A stretch of 64,000 nucleotides of DNA from Aquimonas sp041395245 (GTDB lineage Bacteria; Pseudomonadota; Gammaproteobacteria; Xanthomonadales; Xanthomonadaceae), in contig JAWLAY010000022.1 in NCBI GenBank assembly GCA_041395245.1, positions 1 to 64,000 on the forward strand, written 5' to 3'. A program made the position numbers and the translations under genes. This document shows positions 33,627 through 42,733 of this stretch, piece after piece (the first letter of the stretch is position 1; each line of letters opens with the position of its first letter). A model generated the notes under the pieces. It worked only from the letters and a program-made list of their open reading frames with translations, searched no databases and was not told the DNA's origin.

Positions 33627-35264
33627 GTGCCGTGCCGAGTCCTCATTGGCGTGCTGGGACTGATGGCCTGCGCTTCGGCGCAGGCCGAGCCGCTGCGCTG
33701 GGCGACGTGGCAGGACGGTCATGCGCGAATGGCGCTCATCGATGCACAGGGGCATCGCGTCGATGCCGCCGCCGATTGGCAGACGCCGCTGGGCAGTGTG
33801 TGGAAGTTGTTTGTCTACGTCTGGCTGCGCGATCAGGCGAAGCCGGAGACGCCCTACGTCTGTCGCGGTGGCGATCCGGACGAGGTGTATTGCTGCGATC
33901 CGGGGCAGTCCATCGAGCGCGATGCGGCGCTGCTGAAATCCTGTGGTCGCTATTTCGAACCGGATCGCCTTGGTATCGACGCGGCGTCATGGCGCGGCTA
34001 CTGGCAGGCGCACGCGGCACCCGAGTGGTTGCGTGATCTTGGTCGCCTGCAGCCCGCCACCACGGTGCCGGTCGCCGAGCTGCTGGCCAGCCTGGCGACG
34101 CTGCCGCAGCAGGCCGCCGCGCGCGAAGTCCTGTCCGCATCGATGCTTCACGGTGGCGAGGGCGAATGGGCGGCCAGCCTCGGATCGCGCCTGCGGGTCA
34201 AGACCTGGAGCTGGCATCGCGGCGACACGCCGGAGGATCGCATCGGCGGCTTTGCCGGATGGCGCAGCGATGGCGTGCCGGTATGGGCAGAGGGCGAAGG
34301 CACCAGCGTGCAGGTGATCAATCGTCATCATCGCGCCATCGCCACGCAGTTGGGTTCGCACTGGCCAGCGGAGTCCGGGCCGTGTGTGGATGTACGCCTG
34401 TTTGCCCGCTATCCGCTGGCTTCCGTGCTCGACGAACAGGGCCGCGCGGCGCTGCCGGGTCCCTTGCAAGGCAACTATCGGGTGGCATTCGAGCGCGGTA
34501 CCCAAACCGCGTTGCAAAGTAGCGGCGAACTACTGCTGGACACGCAGAACGGTCGGCCTCGATTGATCGCGCGCCTGAGTCGCGAGGACTATGTCGCCCG
34601 TGTGCTGGAGCGTGAAGCGAGTGGCGAGCCTCAGGAGGCGGCCCGCGCGCTCGCCATCGTCATCCGCAGCTACCTTCAGCAGCAGGCGCAGACGCAGGAT
34701 CGCTGTCTGCAGATTGACGACAGCAGCGCGGCGCAGCGCGTGGCCGTGCGGCCTCCGAGCCCTGCTGCGCGCGCCGCCACCGCGTTCAGTGCCGACTGGG
34801 TGCTGGCTGGGTCACCGGTGTTCTTTCATCTCGATCAGGCCGGTGAGAACCGTCTGAGTTGGCAGGATGCCGTCAGTCAGGCGCGCACGGGTCGGCGCTT
34901 CGACGCCATCCTGCGCAGTGCGTTTCCGCGCGCCGACATCGCGGCCTGGGCGCATCCGGCCGCGCAATGCGAAACCCTCGCCGATGCCGAACGCTGGCTG
35001 GGTGAACAACTGCCGCGCTGGCGACCACGCATGGCCAGCGTGCCCGGCTACGAAGAGCCCGCGCAGTGGCAGGTTTGCCGCCTGCTGTCGGGCAAGCCGT
35101 TCACTGACCGCGCCCGCACGCGTCTGCACGTGCGTCCGCTGCGCAGTCAGCAGGATCGCCTGGCCCTGACCCACGAATACCTGCACCTCGCCTTTGCCGC
35201 GCATCCCGATGGTCTGGACGAAGACTTCGTCGAAACCTGGGCGCGGCGTTTGATTCTGGAGTAA
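33627..35264 (+). CDS. yfaQ: YfaQ-like DUF2300 protein with SpoIID-like region and HExxH motif
   Basis: The start is GTG 33627, 5 bp after yfaS, giving 545 residues, close to E. coli YfaQ. The signal peptide ends near SAQAE (about 20). An early segment (TPLGSVWKLFVYVWLRD) resembles the S-x-x-K helix of serine transpeptidase/lactamase folds. A middle region (LSREDYVARVLEREASGEPQEAARALAIVIRSYL) resembles SpoIID-type peptidoglycan-binding or lytic domains. Near the C-terminus is HEYLH (His516, Glu517, His520) followed by an acidic helix, a possible zinc-protease motif. These are visual resemblances. The family has no established role beyond its tie to YfaS. Confidence 0.8.
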   Translation: MPCRVLIGVLGLMACASAQAEPLRWATWQDGHARMALIDAQGHRVDAAADWQTPLGSVWKLFVYVWLRDQAKPETPYVCRGGDPDEVYCCDPGQSIERDAALLKSCGRYFEPDRLGIDAASWRGYWQAHAAPEWLRDLGRLQPATTVPVAELLASLATLPQQAAAREVLSASMLHGGEGEWAASLGSRLRVKTWSWHRGDTPEDRIGGFAGWRSDGVPVWAEGEGTSVQVINRHHRAIATQLGSHWPAESGPCVDVRLFARYPLASVLDEQGRAALPGPLQGNYRVAFERGTQTALQSSGELLLDTQNGRPRLIARLSREDYVARVLEREASGEPQEAARALAIVIRSYLQQQAQTQDRCLQIDDSSAAQRVAVRPPSPAARAATAFSADWVLAGSPVFFHLDQAGENRLSWQDAVSQARTGRRFDAILRSAFPRADIAAWAHPAAQCETLADAERWLGEQLPRWRPRMASVPGYEEPAQWQVCRLLSGKPFTDRARTRLHVRPLRSQQDRLALTHEYLHLAFAAHPDGLDEDFVETWARRLILE

Positions 35265-35270
35265 GCCCCG

Positions 35271-36095
35271 ATGAACCCATCCCGCTCCCGCGCACTGCCG
35301 CCTCACCTTGCTGCGGTTCTCGCTGTGTTCGCCTTGGTCGCGCAGGCGCAGGCTGCCGAGTCAGATACCCGTACGGCGATCCAACTGGATACGCCGGTCG
35401 GCGGCTGGCGAACTGGTGGCAGCGACGGCGTGTCCTTCACCCAGCGCGTCAGCTACCCCGCGAACGATGTCAGTACGCCGGACGATCAACCCAATGCCGC
35501 ACGCATACGCGGCATGATCGCCAACGCGCCGAAAGGACCAGCCACCCTGGTCATCAATGGCGTATCGATGCCGATGCGGGTGGAGGACGACGGCCGCTTC
35601 GACCGGCCCTACCTGTTTCCGTCCGGCAGCAACAGCATTGAAGTACGCGCTGGCGGAAGCGCGCGGCGGGTGCAGTTCCAGGCCCGCGAGTCGAGCGGAC
35701 GCGCCGCCAAGCTGCGCATCGTGCTGGGCTGGGACAGCGACTACACCGACCTCGACCTGCATGTGGTCACCCCGGACGGCGAGCACGCCTGGTACGGCAA
35801 TCGCGTGCTCGGCAATGGCGGCGCGCAGGACGTCGATGTCACCAGCGGCTACGGCCCGGAAATTTTCGCATCGCCCACGCCCTTGCCCGGCACCTACCTC
35901 GTCTACGTCAACTACTTCGGCGGTGGCTGGAGCTATGACGAAGACGGCAATGCCAGCGAGCAGCAAGCCATGACCACCGCCAGCATCACCCTGATCACCG
36001 AAGAAGGCAGCGTGAATGAAAAGCGCGAAACCTTCTTCGTCCCCATGCGCGAGGCGGGAGAGCTGACCTTGGTGAAGCGACTGGTGTATCCGTGA
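35271..36095 (+). CDS. yfaP: YfaP-like secreted DUF2135 protein, second paralogue
   Basis: The 274-residue product has a signal peptide ending AQAAES (about residue 33) and the DUF2135 core LRIVLGWDSDYTDLDLHVVTPDGEHAWYGNR ... GPEIFASPTPLPGTYLVYVNYFGG. It lies 6 bp after the yfaQ-like gene, so it takes the E. coli yfaP position at the end of the operon. It is a paralogue of the protein at 25674; the shared C-terminal pattern NEKRETFFVPMRxxGxLxLVKR/IKS shows homology along the whole mature part. Confidence 0.85.
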   Translation: MNPSRSRALPPHLAAVLAVFALVAQAQAAESDTRTAIQLDTPVGGWRTGGSDGVSFTQRVSYPANDVSTPDDQPNAARIRGMIANAPKGPATLVINGVSMPMRVEDDGRFDRPYLFPSGSNSIEVRAGGSARRVQFQARESSGRAAKLRIVLGWDSDYTDLDLHVVTPDGEHAWYGNRVLGNGGAQDVDVTSGYGPEIFASPTPLPGTYLVYVNYFGGGWSYDEDGNASEQQAMTTASITLITEEGSVNEKRETFFVPMREAGELTLVKRLVYP

Positions 36096-36162
36096 GGGTA
36101 AAAAGCGATCAGCGCGTACAGAAGCGATGACGACGTTTCAATCTCTACGGCAGAGGTCCTGG

Positions 36163-36546
36163 ATGAAGAAGTCAATCTCGAAGTTCGGATTTCTGAGGAT
36201 CCTGCGGCATGTTTCCTGCGCCCTCTGTGCACTGATGGCAAGTCCGCTTCCCGCCAGTACGCTGCAAACAGCGAACTTCACGATCACCATCGAATCGCAG
36301 TGTGCAGAGGGTGAGGTGAGCTGTGACGAAGTCCGCTACCTGGGCCGATCGAAGCGCACCGGAGCCAGCATTTCCTTGCTGGGAAGAACTCTGCATAGCG
36401 CGTGCAAGGATGGATCGCCATGCCAATTCCAAGGCTACGAATTCCGTTCCAGCACCGTCGTCTATCGCGTTTTCGAAGATGGCTTGCTGGAGGTTTCCGA
36501 CGGTGATCGCGTGTTGGTCAACGAGCGTGGCGAGTGGGATTGGTGA
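36163..36546 (+). CDS. Small secreted protein of unknown function
   Basis: I prefer ATG 36163 (MKKSISKFGF...) over ATG 36127 because it follows AGAGG and starts a standard signal peptide (cleavage near PLPAS, about residue 32). The 127-residue product has four Cys in the mature part (ESQCAEGEVSCDEVRY and SACKDGSPCQFQGYEF), suggesting two disulfides. The C-terminus is GRVLVN-like and acidic (ERGEWDW). No family is recognised. It stands alone downstream of the yfa operon. Confidence 0.6.
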   Translation: MKKSISKFGFLRILRHVSCALCALMASPLPASTLQTANFTITIESQCAEGEVSCDEVRYLGRSKRTGASISLLGRTLHSACKDGSPCQFQGYEFRSSTVVYRVFEDGLLEVSDGDRVLVNERGEWDW

Positions 36547-36669
36547 GTGGAACCCGTTCACGGTTTGCATGTCGAAGGGCGGGGCTTGTGACACACGCGC
36601 TCCGTCCATAGAACATGACAAACCCGTCGCGGCCATCCGTTCTTCCACCCCATTCCATTCGAGGTCCCC

Positions 36670-37152
36670 ATGAAATTCAGCGCGTTCATTCTTCTGAGTG
36701 CCGCCTATCTCGCGCAGACGGCGTTTGCCGCTGATGCCAACCCGCAGGCCAGTGTGCTCGGTGTCTGGCAAGTCGATACCTCGCGGTTGACCATGCCTCC
36801 CGAAGCAAGACCGCAAAGCGTCACGATCACGTTCACGGAGGAAGCCGCCGAGCACTTGCGGACCAAGGTCGAGATCATTGATCCGACCGGCGCACCACTG
36901 CAGGCCGAAGGCGTTACCCCGCTGGATGGCACGCCAACGGCTGTCCCGCCCAATTTCGAGGCCGACATGTCGGCAACCACCTTGCCCCGACCGGAAGTGC
37001 TGATCATGCAACTGGCCAACCAAGGCCATCCGGTTTCAACGCGCATCTACGCTGTCAACCCCGACAACCAGTCGATGATTGAAACCGTCGCCTACTTCAA
37101 CGCCGAGGGCCAGCCCGCGTTGCGCAGGAACTACTTCTCGCGGGTGAGGTGA
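36670..37152 (+). CDS. Secreted protein of unknown function, 160 residues
   Basis: ATG 36670 lies behind CGAGGTCCCC and starts a clear signal peptide (ending TAFAAD, residue 21). The mature part begins with SVLGVWQVDTSRLTMPPEARPQSVTITF, a lipocalin-like 'GxWxxD' opening typical of small beta-rich secreted proteins. The sequence has no Cys and no catalytic motif. The arrangement next to another small secreted protein suggests a pair, but no function can be given. Confidence 0.65.
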   Translation: MKFSAFILLSAAYLAQTAFAADANPQASVLGVWQVDTSRLTMPPEARPQSVTITFTEEAAEHLRTKVEIIDPTGAPLQAEGVTPLDGTPTAVPPNFEADMSATTLPRPEVLIMQLANQGHPVSTRIYAVNPDNQSMIETVAYFNAEGQPALRRNYFSRVR

Positions 37153-37831
37153 CAGGGATGGCGCTACCACGCGGAGGCCATCTTTTCCCAAAATCCTACG
37201 CAGTTGGCAACCGGAGCCGCCGTGCTGTCAACACTATAGTTACAAAGAGACTGATCGAATCGTCGAGCAAATGCAGGTTCCATGGAGGCGTTCCATCGAC
37301 AGCGTTCCCCAGATTCTTGGGATGCTGGGCATGTTTCGGTTGACCAGGATATTCACGCTCGTTCCGTTCTTGGCGGGTTAAGAGGTGGAAACAGTTCATC
37401 GATCCCCCATCGCGGACAACCGATGACCATCGAGACTGCGATCACGGTGTCCAAGCGGTAGTCCACAAATAGACCGGCAGTCCGGGCACGTTGCGCTTGT
37501 GTCGGCAACGCCCTGCGCCCTCGCAGGCACGAGCCTCAAAGATGACTGCAAGAAACATGCGGGCGGAATGGGATTGCGGAGGTTTCGCAACAGACTGCGG
37601 TTGGGAAACAAAAACTGACTCCAGACTTGGCGCATTGCACGCGAGCGTGTTCGCCGAGGATATTTGCCAGCCATCGATGCTCAACGTAACGATTGAATCT
37701 TTTGGCAGCGACCGCGTTTTAGTAGGGTCCCTAAGAGGCACACCCACACGCTGACAGTCAGACAAGGACTTTAACGCCAATCGATTCTCCTGCAAAATTG
37801 GCCCGTTAACTCCGAGTGAGGACGGATATTT
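37153..37831. other. 679-bp gap of falling GC, no gene supported
   Basis: Open frames here (for example 37491-37754) lack ribosome binding sites and family resemblance. GC content drops towards the right, into the AT-richer peptidase gene. This may be the left edge of transferred DNA. I see no repeats or integrase. Confidence 0.5.
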
Positions 37832-40420
37832 ATGAGTTCATCGATTCACGCTAGTTCCGCGCTGTGGTTAATCTGGAAGGGTGTCAAGCAATCCAGCGCT
37901 AGAGCGCGGGCGGTTGCCCGTGTCCTCATCCTGGCAGTATGCGGTTTGATTTCCGAAGCAACGGCTGCCGTCGAGCGGCTGGAACCTGGAGTCATTCCTT
38001 CCATACCAACAGGAAAAGGGTTGTTTGTGGCGGTCGTCGATGCGCCCATGCCCTTGTCTGGCGTGAGAATCACGGCGGAATCAAAATCCGCCCAGTCGTT
38101 TGTTTTTAGTGATTTGAATGGAGGAAGAAACTACGCACTATTCGTTGTCCCTGCGGGAGAATATAAGTGGTCCACCGTAAAGCCATGGGCATATGTTGGA
38201 ACCAATCATCGCTACATACTAAACGGAGATCATATATTTTCCTTCAAGATAGAGGAGGGAAAGATAAATTATCCGGGGGATTTTGTATTCAGACCATTTG
38301 ACTATGGTTACAGCACCCGAGTCACCAACCGGGGATTGCATGTGATGGATTGGTTGATTACGAATTACCCTGGAATTCTGGATCGTTACCAATTTAGTTA
38401 CTCAGGACACTATCCAGATCCATTTCCGGACGCACTACTTTCTGTATGGAATAATGTAGGCAGACCAGCCATGCCTGGGGCAAATTCGGAAAAAAAATCA
38501 TCAAATGTTCTAAAAAAGATGAACTCCGATGAATTGCCGCAAAACTCTGTGGAACGGGGGATCGCTGCGGATCATATTTTTTCTGAGCGCAATGTGTTGT
38601 TTGCGGAATTGAATGAGGATGGAGATCTTGTTGCAGAAGTGGTCCGATTGCAAAATGGCGCCTACAGTCTTGATGTTGTGGATCCAGTAGAAGGAACTAC
38701 GCGTAGTGTAATTGCTTCGATAGGAAATATATCGGATGTGGCGTGGAAGTCGAATTCAAGACTAATTGCTCAGGCGACTGTGGAGGGAATCAGGCGGCTG
38801 TTCGTGGTCGATATTGATAGAGCTGAATCAGGAGGCATTTCTACGCGCCAGAGATCCGTCCAGGCAAGAGGAGGGGTCCATAGCGTCGTTCCCGGTAGAG
38901 AGGATGAAATCCTATACAGTTATATTGATTCGGAAGGCGATTTGGTCATTTTGCGACTGGATATAGCAACGCAAGCGGGACTGGATAAGCTTTCTCGATT
39001 CAGGTCGAGGTCGCGGCTAAACCGTGGAGTCGAAGATGCGCAATATTGGCACGCGGACACAGAGGGAAATCTGCAGTTTGCCGTTGCCTTTCGTGATCCT
39101 GATTGGGTTGTCTATTACCGAGAAGATGCCAAATTTGTTCAAGGCGCAAGGATCGGAAGGTCGGATGATTTGCGTCTGTTCTCGATGACTCCCGATGGTA
39201 AGGGTATCTTCGCGACGACTGACGTTGGGCGAGAGCAAAGAGACTTGGTTCTGTTTGACCCGCGGACAGGTCAAATCGGTGAGACGCTGGTAAGTAAGCG
39301 CGGTATCGATATAACTATTCCAGTTCTGGATCGCGCCGGTAATTTGGATGGCGTTGCATACTATGAAAGTGGTTTGCTTGTTGAGGAATATCTGGCAGAA
39401 GTTGATCAGCGAGTCTCTGATCGGTTGAAGGCGTTGTTCGAAGGAAAGACAGTGTTGACCACTTCGCAGAGTCGCGATGGTCGCCGCATGCTTCTTTGGG
39501 TGGACGGCTCAGACGCGCCACCATCGCTATATTACCTGGACGCAGGGCTGGGTCGAGCTACTCTGATTGATCAGATGTATCCGGCGCTTGCCGAAGTGGA
39601 ATTCAAGCCGATGCAGTTGTTTCATGTTGAAACGGATGATGGAATGACCTTGAATGCTTTCATATCCATTCCGGCCGGCTCTGGTCCACACCCCATGGTG
39701 GTCATGCCTCATGGAGGTCCAGTAGGCATTGCAGACCGCCTTCATTTTGATCCTGTTGTCCAGTACCTGGTTTCACAGGGTTATGCTGTGCTCAAGGTGA
39801 ATTTTCGCGGATCGGATGACCAAGGGCGTGCCTTCCGAGAGGCTGGGACAGCGACACAGGGGAAGGAGAATGAATCGGATATTGAGCGCGCAGTTGATGT
39901 TGCTCTCTCTCGCTTCCCCGTGGATTCGAAACGTATTTGTGCAGTCGGTGCTAGTTATGGTGGCTTTTCAGCGCTGGCGCTGGCGATATTGAACCCTGAT
40001 CGCTATCGATGTGTTGTATCTATTGCGGGTGTTGTCGATCTGGCTCTTCGTTTTACCGCGACTGACACCGTTTTGTTTAGAGAGGGCGGGCGGCTTCTTG
40101 AGCGTATTCATGGGAATCCGAATGAAAACATAGAGGAAATGATCGAGGTTTCGCCTGTGTATAATGTGGGTCGCCTTCAAGCTGCAGTGTTTCTAATCCA
40201 CGGTGAGTTGGACTCGAGGGTCGATATTGAGCATGCGTTTCGATTTGAACGAATGATGCAGTTGCATGGAAAAACTCCGTATTTTCTTCGTTTTCCAGGG
40301 GAGGGTCACTCGGGATGGGGTCGCGAAAGCAACATCAAGGCGTGGAAAGCGGTGGCTGATTTCTTGAATGCGCAGATTGGTTCGGTAGGTTTGGATGAGG
40401 AGACGGCAAAGGTGGACTGA
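37832..40420 (+). CDS. S9-family (prolyl oligopeptidase-like) peptidase, AT-rich gene
   Basis: The 862-residue product has a signal-anchor-like N-terminus (helix about 28-46, ending SEATAA) and a beta-rich first domain. A propeller-like middle follows, and a C-terminal alpha/beta-hydrolase domain from about 600. Catalytic residues are Ser708 (GASYGG), Asp794 (GELDSRVD) and His826 (GEGHSGWG), the S9C-type triad. The oxyanion region is HGGPVGI. Unlike its neighbours it uses many A/T-ending codons and has visibly lower GC, a sign of horizontal transfer. It probably cleaves short peptides in the periplasm or outside the cell. Confidence 0.85.
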   Translation: MSSSIHASSALWLIWKGVKQSSARARAVARVLILAVCGLISEATAAVERLEPGVIPSIPTGKGLFVAVVDAPMPLSGVRITAESKSAQSFVFSDLNGGRNYALFVVPAGEYKWSTVKPWAYVGTNHRYILNGDHIFSFKIEEGKINYPGDFVFRPFDYGYSTRVTNRGLHVMDWLITNYPGILDRYQFSYSGHYPDPFPDALLSVWNNVGRPAMPGANSEKKSSNVLKKMNSDELPQNSVERGIAADHIFSERNVLFAELNEDGDLVAEVVRLQNGAYSLDVVDPVEGTTRSVIASIGNISDVAWKSNSRLIAQATVEGIRRLFVVDIDRAESGGISTRQRSVQARGGVHSVVPGREDEILYSYIDSEGDLVILRLDIATQAGLDKLSRFRSRSRLNRGVEDAQYWHADTEGNLQFAVAFRDPDWVVYYREDAKFVQGARIGRSDDLRLFSMTPDGKGIFATTDVGREQRDLVLFDPRTGQIGETLVSKRGIDITIPVLDRAGNLDGVAYYESGLLVEEYLAEVDQRVSDRLKALFEGKTVLTTSQSRDGRRMLLWVDGSDAPPSLYYLDAGLGRATLIDQMYPALAEVEFKPMQLFHVETDDGMTLNAFISIPAGSGPHPMVVMPHGGPVGIADRLHFDPVVQYLVSQGYAVLKVNFRGSDDQGRAFREAGTATQGKENESDIERAVDVALSRFPVDSKRICAVGASYGGFSALALAILNPDRYRCVVSIAGVVDLALRFTATDTVLFREGGRLLERIHGNPNENIEEMIEVSPVYNVGRLQAAVFLIHGELDSRVDIEHAFRFERMMQLHGKTPYFLRFPGEGHSGWGRESNIKAWKAVADFLNAQIGSVGLDEETAKVD

Positions 40421-40557
40421 TCTATGTTTACGTTCCGCATTACGGAGTGGTCGCGCCGCAGCATGTGTGGCAATTGGGACGGCCAGAGCGACAATGATCC
40501 TCCGTTTAGAATGTCGCGAATGTAGTGCGGTACAGGAAGGCGCGCAAGTGGATGGAA

Positions 40558-42045
40558 TCAATCCCCAATCCCCAACCGCTTTCGCTCAAGGCGGCGCAGA
40601 AATTCCTGCATGATTTTTCGATACAGGTCTTCGCCGAGGTAGGCGTCTTCGACGCCCGCGTCGATGGAAGGGTTGTCGTTGACTTCAATGACGGCGAGGC
40701 GGCGGTCGGCGGCTTTGATGTCGACACCGTAGAGACCGTCGCCAATCGGTGCGGTGGCGCGCAGGGCGAGTTTGACGACTTCGGCGGGGGCTTCGCGGAC
40801 CGGCAGGGTTTTGAAGCCGCCGCTCTTTTCGGTGGCATTTTTGGCGTGGTTGTAGATCTGCCAATGGCCTCGTGACATGAAGTACTGACAGGCATAGATC
40901 GCCTGGCCGTTGAGTACGCCAATGCGCCAGTCGAAATCCGTGTAGAGATATTCCTGCGCCAGCAACAGGGCGGTCTGCTGGAACAGACTGTCGCATCCGG
41001 CGCGCAGTTGTTCGGCGTTTTCGGCTTTGATGATGCCGCGCGAAAACGAGCCGTCGGGGATCTTCAACACAATCGGGAAGCCCAGCAGTTCGGGCAATTC
41101 GTCGAGCTTCCGGTTGTCGTCACGGAACAGGATCTCGGTGCGCGGGATGGGCAGCTTTTTGGCGCGCAGCAGATCGTGCAGAAAAATCTTGTTGGTACAG
41201 CGCAGGATCGAAACCGGGTCGTCGATCACCACCATGCCTTCGCGTTCCGCGCGATGGGCAAAGCGGTAGGTGTGGTTGCTGAGCGCGGTGGTTTCGCGAA
41301 TGAACAGCGCGTCGTATTCGGCCAGTCGTGCGAAGTCGTTGCGCGTGACCATGTCGACGTCGATGCCCAGTTCCTTTCCCGCCTTGACGAACTGTTTGAG
41401 CGCCTTCTTGTTGGACGGTGGCATCGCTTCGTCGGGATCGACCAACATCGCGAGGTCGTAGCGGTAGGCGCGTTTGACGCGCGGCTTGCGCCACAGTTTC
41501 TTGCTGAAGGCGTCCAGCGCGTTGGCAAAGGTGTCCTCCTGTTCGTCGCTGAGCGTGGTCAGCGCGCCGGGCTTGATGGCGCTGATCTGCCATTGCCGTT
41601 GGCGTTCGAACTCCAGTTTCAGGATCGGGCAGGGAAAGGCTTCGAAGACCTGACGCGCCAGGTCAGCCAATGGCGCATAGCGGGTCTGGCCGAAGTAGAC
41701 CAGCAGGCCGAAATCGGTCGTGTCCCGGCCGCCTTCCGGCAGGAACTTGCTGAGCTTCTGGCTGAGGTCGTCGATGTCCACACCGTACAGCGAGCGCTTG
41801 CGCAGGTCGTTGATGGTGCGCACCGAGGGAATCACCTTGTGGCCGCGCGCTTCCGCCAGCAGCGACACGTAGTAACCGACGCCGAGGTACTTGTAGCTGC
41901 GGCACAGGTTGATCACCTGTACGCGCTCCTCATTGGCCGCACCTTCGACCTGTTTCAGGTAGTCGCGGGCGGACATCACGTTGTCCGATGGATAGTACGA
42001 ACCCCAGTCGGCGGTGCGTTCGACAACGATGATCAGGCGGCTCAT
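40558..42045 (-). CDS. RimK-family ATP-grasp ligase with N-terminal RLAN-like domain
   Basis: The 495-residue product starts MSRLIIVVERTADWGSYYPSDNV, the typical opening of the RimK-like ligases with an extra N-terminal domain (about 1-200). The C-terminal ATP-grasp domain has IDDPVSILRCTNKIFLHDLL, GFPIVLKIPDGSFSRGI, LLAQEYLYTDFDWRIGVLNGQ and, near the end, YGVDIKAADRRLAVIEVNDNPSIDAGVED with the metal-binding N-D-N motif. Such enzymes add amino acids (often glutamate) to peptide or small-molecule carboxylates. The substrate is not known. It is divergent from a GNAT gene, a pairing seen in related genomes. Confidence 0.85.
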   Translation of the reverse strand: MSRLIIVVERTADWGSYYPSDNVMSARDYLKQVEGAANEERVQVINLCRSYKYLGVGYYVSLLAEARGHKVIPSVRTINDLRKRSLYGVDIDDLSQKLSKFLPEGGRDTTDFGLLVYFGQTRYAPLADLARQVFEAFPCPILKLEFERQRQWQISAIKPGALTTLSDEQEDTFANALDAFSKKLWRKPRVKRAYRYDLAMLVDPDEAMPPSNKKALKQFVKAGKELGIDVDMVTRNDFARLAEYDALFIRETTALSNHTYRFAHRAEREGMVVIDDPVSILRCTNKIFLHDLLRAKKLPIPRTEILFRDDNRKLDELPELLGFPIVLKIPDGSFSRGIIKAENAEQLRAGCDSLFQQTALLLAQEYLYTDFDWRIGVLNGQAIYACQYFMSRGHWQIYNHAKNATEKSGGFKTLPVREAPAEVVKLALRATAPIGDGLYGVDIKAADRRLAVIEVNDNPSIDAGVEDAYLGEDLYRKIMQEFLRRLERKRLGIGD

Positions 42046-42218
42046 GGTGAAGGCGGTAGGTTGGGAAAGGTCGGCAGTGTGAGGCCAATCAAGCGTGCGT
42101 GAAGTTCCCGCCTGCGAGTGCGCTCAGCATGACTTCAGTGAAAACCCCTTATCCGGCACGTCGCGGGCATGACAGCATGTGTTGACCGTTAAAGACGGCA
42201 AACCTCGATGGAGTCTCT

Positions 42219-42668
42219 ATGTCATCTGCGCCAAGCCCGCGCGATGCATGTCTGGCCGATCTGCCCGCGCTGCTGGCGCTGGAGGCGCAGTTTCCGGGTG
42301 ACCGGATGCACCGACGCGCGTTACGCCACGCCATCGTCTCGCCACGCGCGCGGTTTCGCGTCGTCGAACGGAAGGGTGTGGTGTTGGGCGATGCACTGTT
42401 GCTGCTGCGCCGCGATAGTCCCGCCGCGCGGCTGTATTCGCTGATCGTGTCGGCGCAGGCGCGAGGGCAGGGCATCGCCGCCCTGCTGCTGGACGATGCC
42501 GAGGCACAGGCCAGACGGTCCGGTCGGCACGCGGTCAGGTTGGAGGTACGGGCCGACAATGCGGCGGCGATTCGCCTGTACGAGCGCGCGGGTTACTGCG
42601 TGTTTGGTCGACGCCCCGGCTACTACGACGACGGTGCCGACGCGTTGCGGATGCAGAAGCCACTGTGA
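42219..42668 (+). CDS. GNAT-family N-acetyltransferase
   Basis: The 149-residue product starts at an ATG after GGAGTC. It has the GNAT core: an early acidic helix (LADLPALLALEAQFPGDRMHRRALRH), strands, then the acetyl-CoA loop region LIVSAQARGQGIAALLLDDAE (R-G-x-G-I/L-A) and the end RLEVRADNAAAIRLYERAGYCVFGRRPGYYDDGADALRMQKPL. In related genomes this exact GNAT type is often fused to a C39-like peptidase and linked to a RimK-like ligase. Here it is the free domain, divergent from the ligase with 173 bp between starts. Confidence 0.88.
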   Translation: MSSAPSPRDACLADLPALLALEAQFPGDRMHRRALRHAIVSPRARFRVVERKGVVLGDALLLLRRDSPAARLYSLIVSAQARGQGIAALLLDDAEAQARRSGRHAVRLEVRADNAAAIRLYERAGYCVFGRRPGYYDDGADALRMQKPL

Positions 42669-42733
42669 CTTCCGGCGCTTGTGGCGGTTGCGGGCAGCGT
42701 TCAGGGTTGACGATTCGCAACAAGGAGCCGCCG

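Noticed and set aside
37491..37754. 87-codon frame in the gap before the AT-rich peptidase
   Set aside because: No ribosome site, no recognisable domain, and composition like non-coding DNA.
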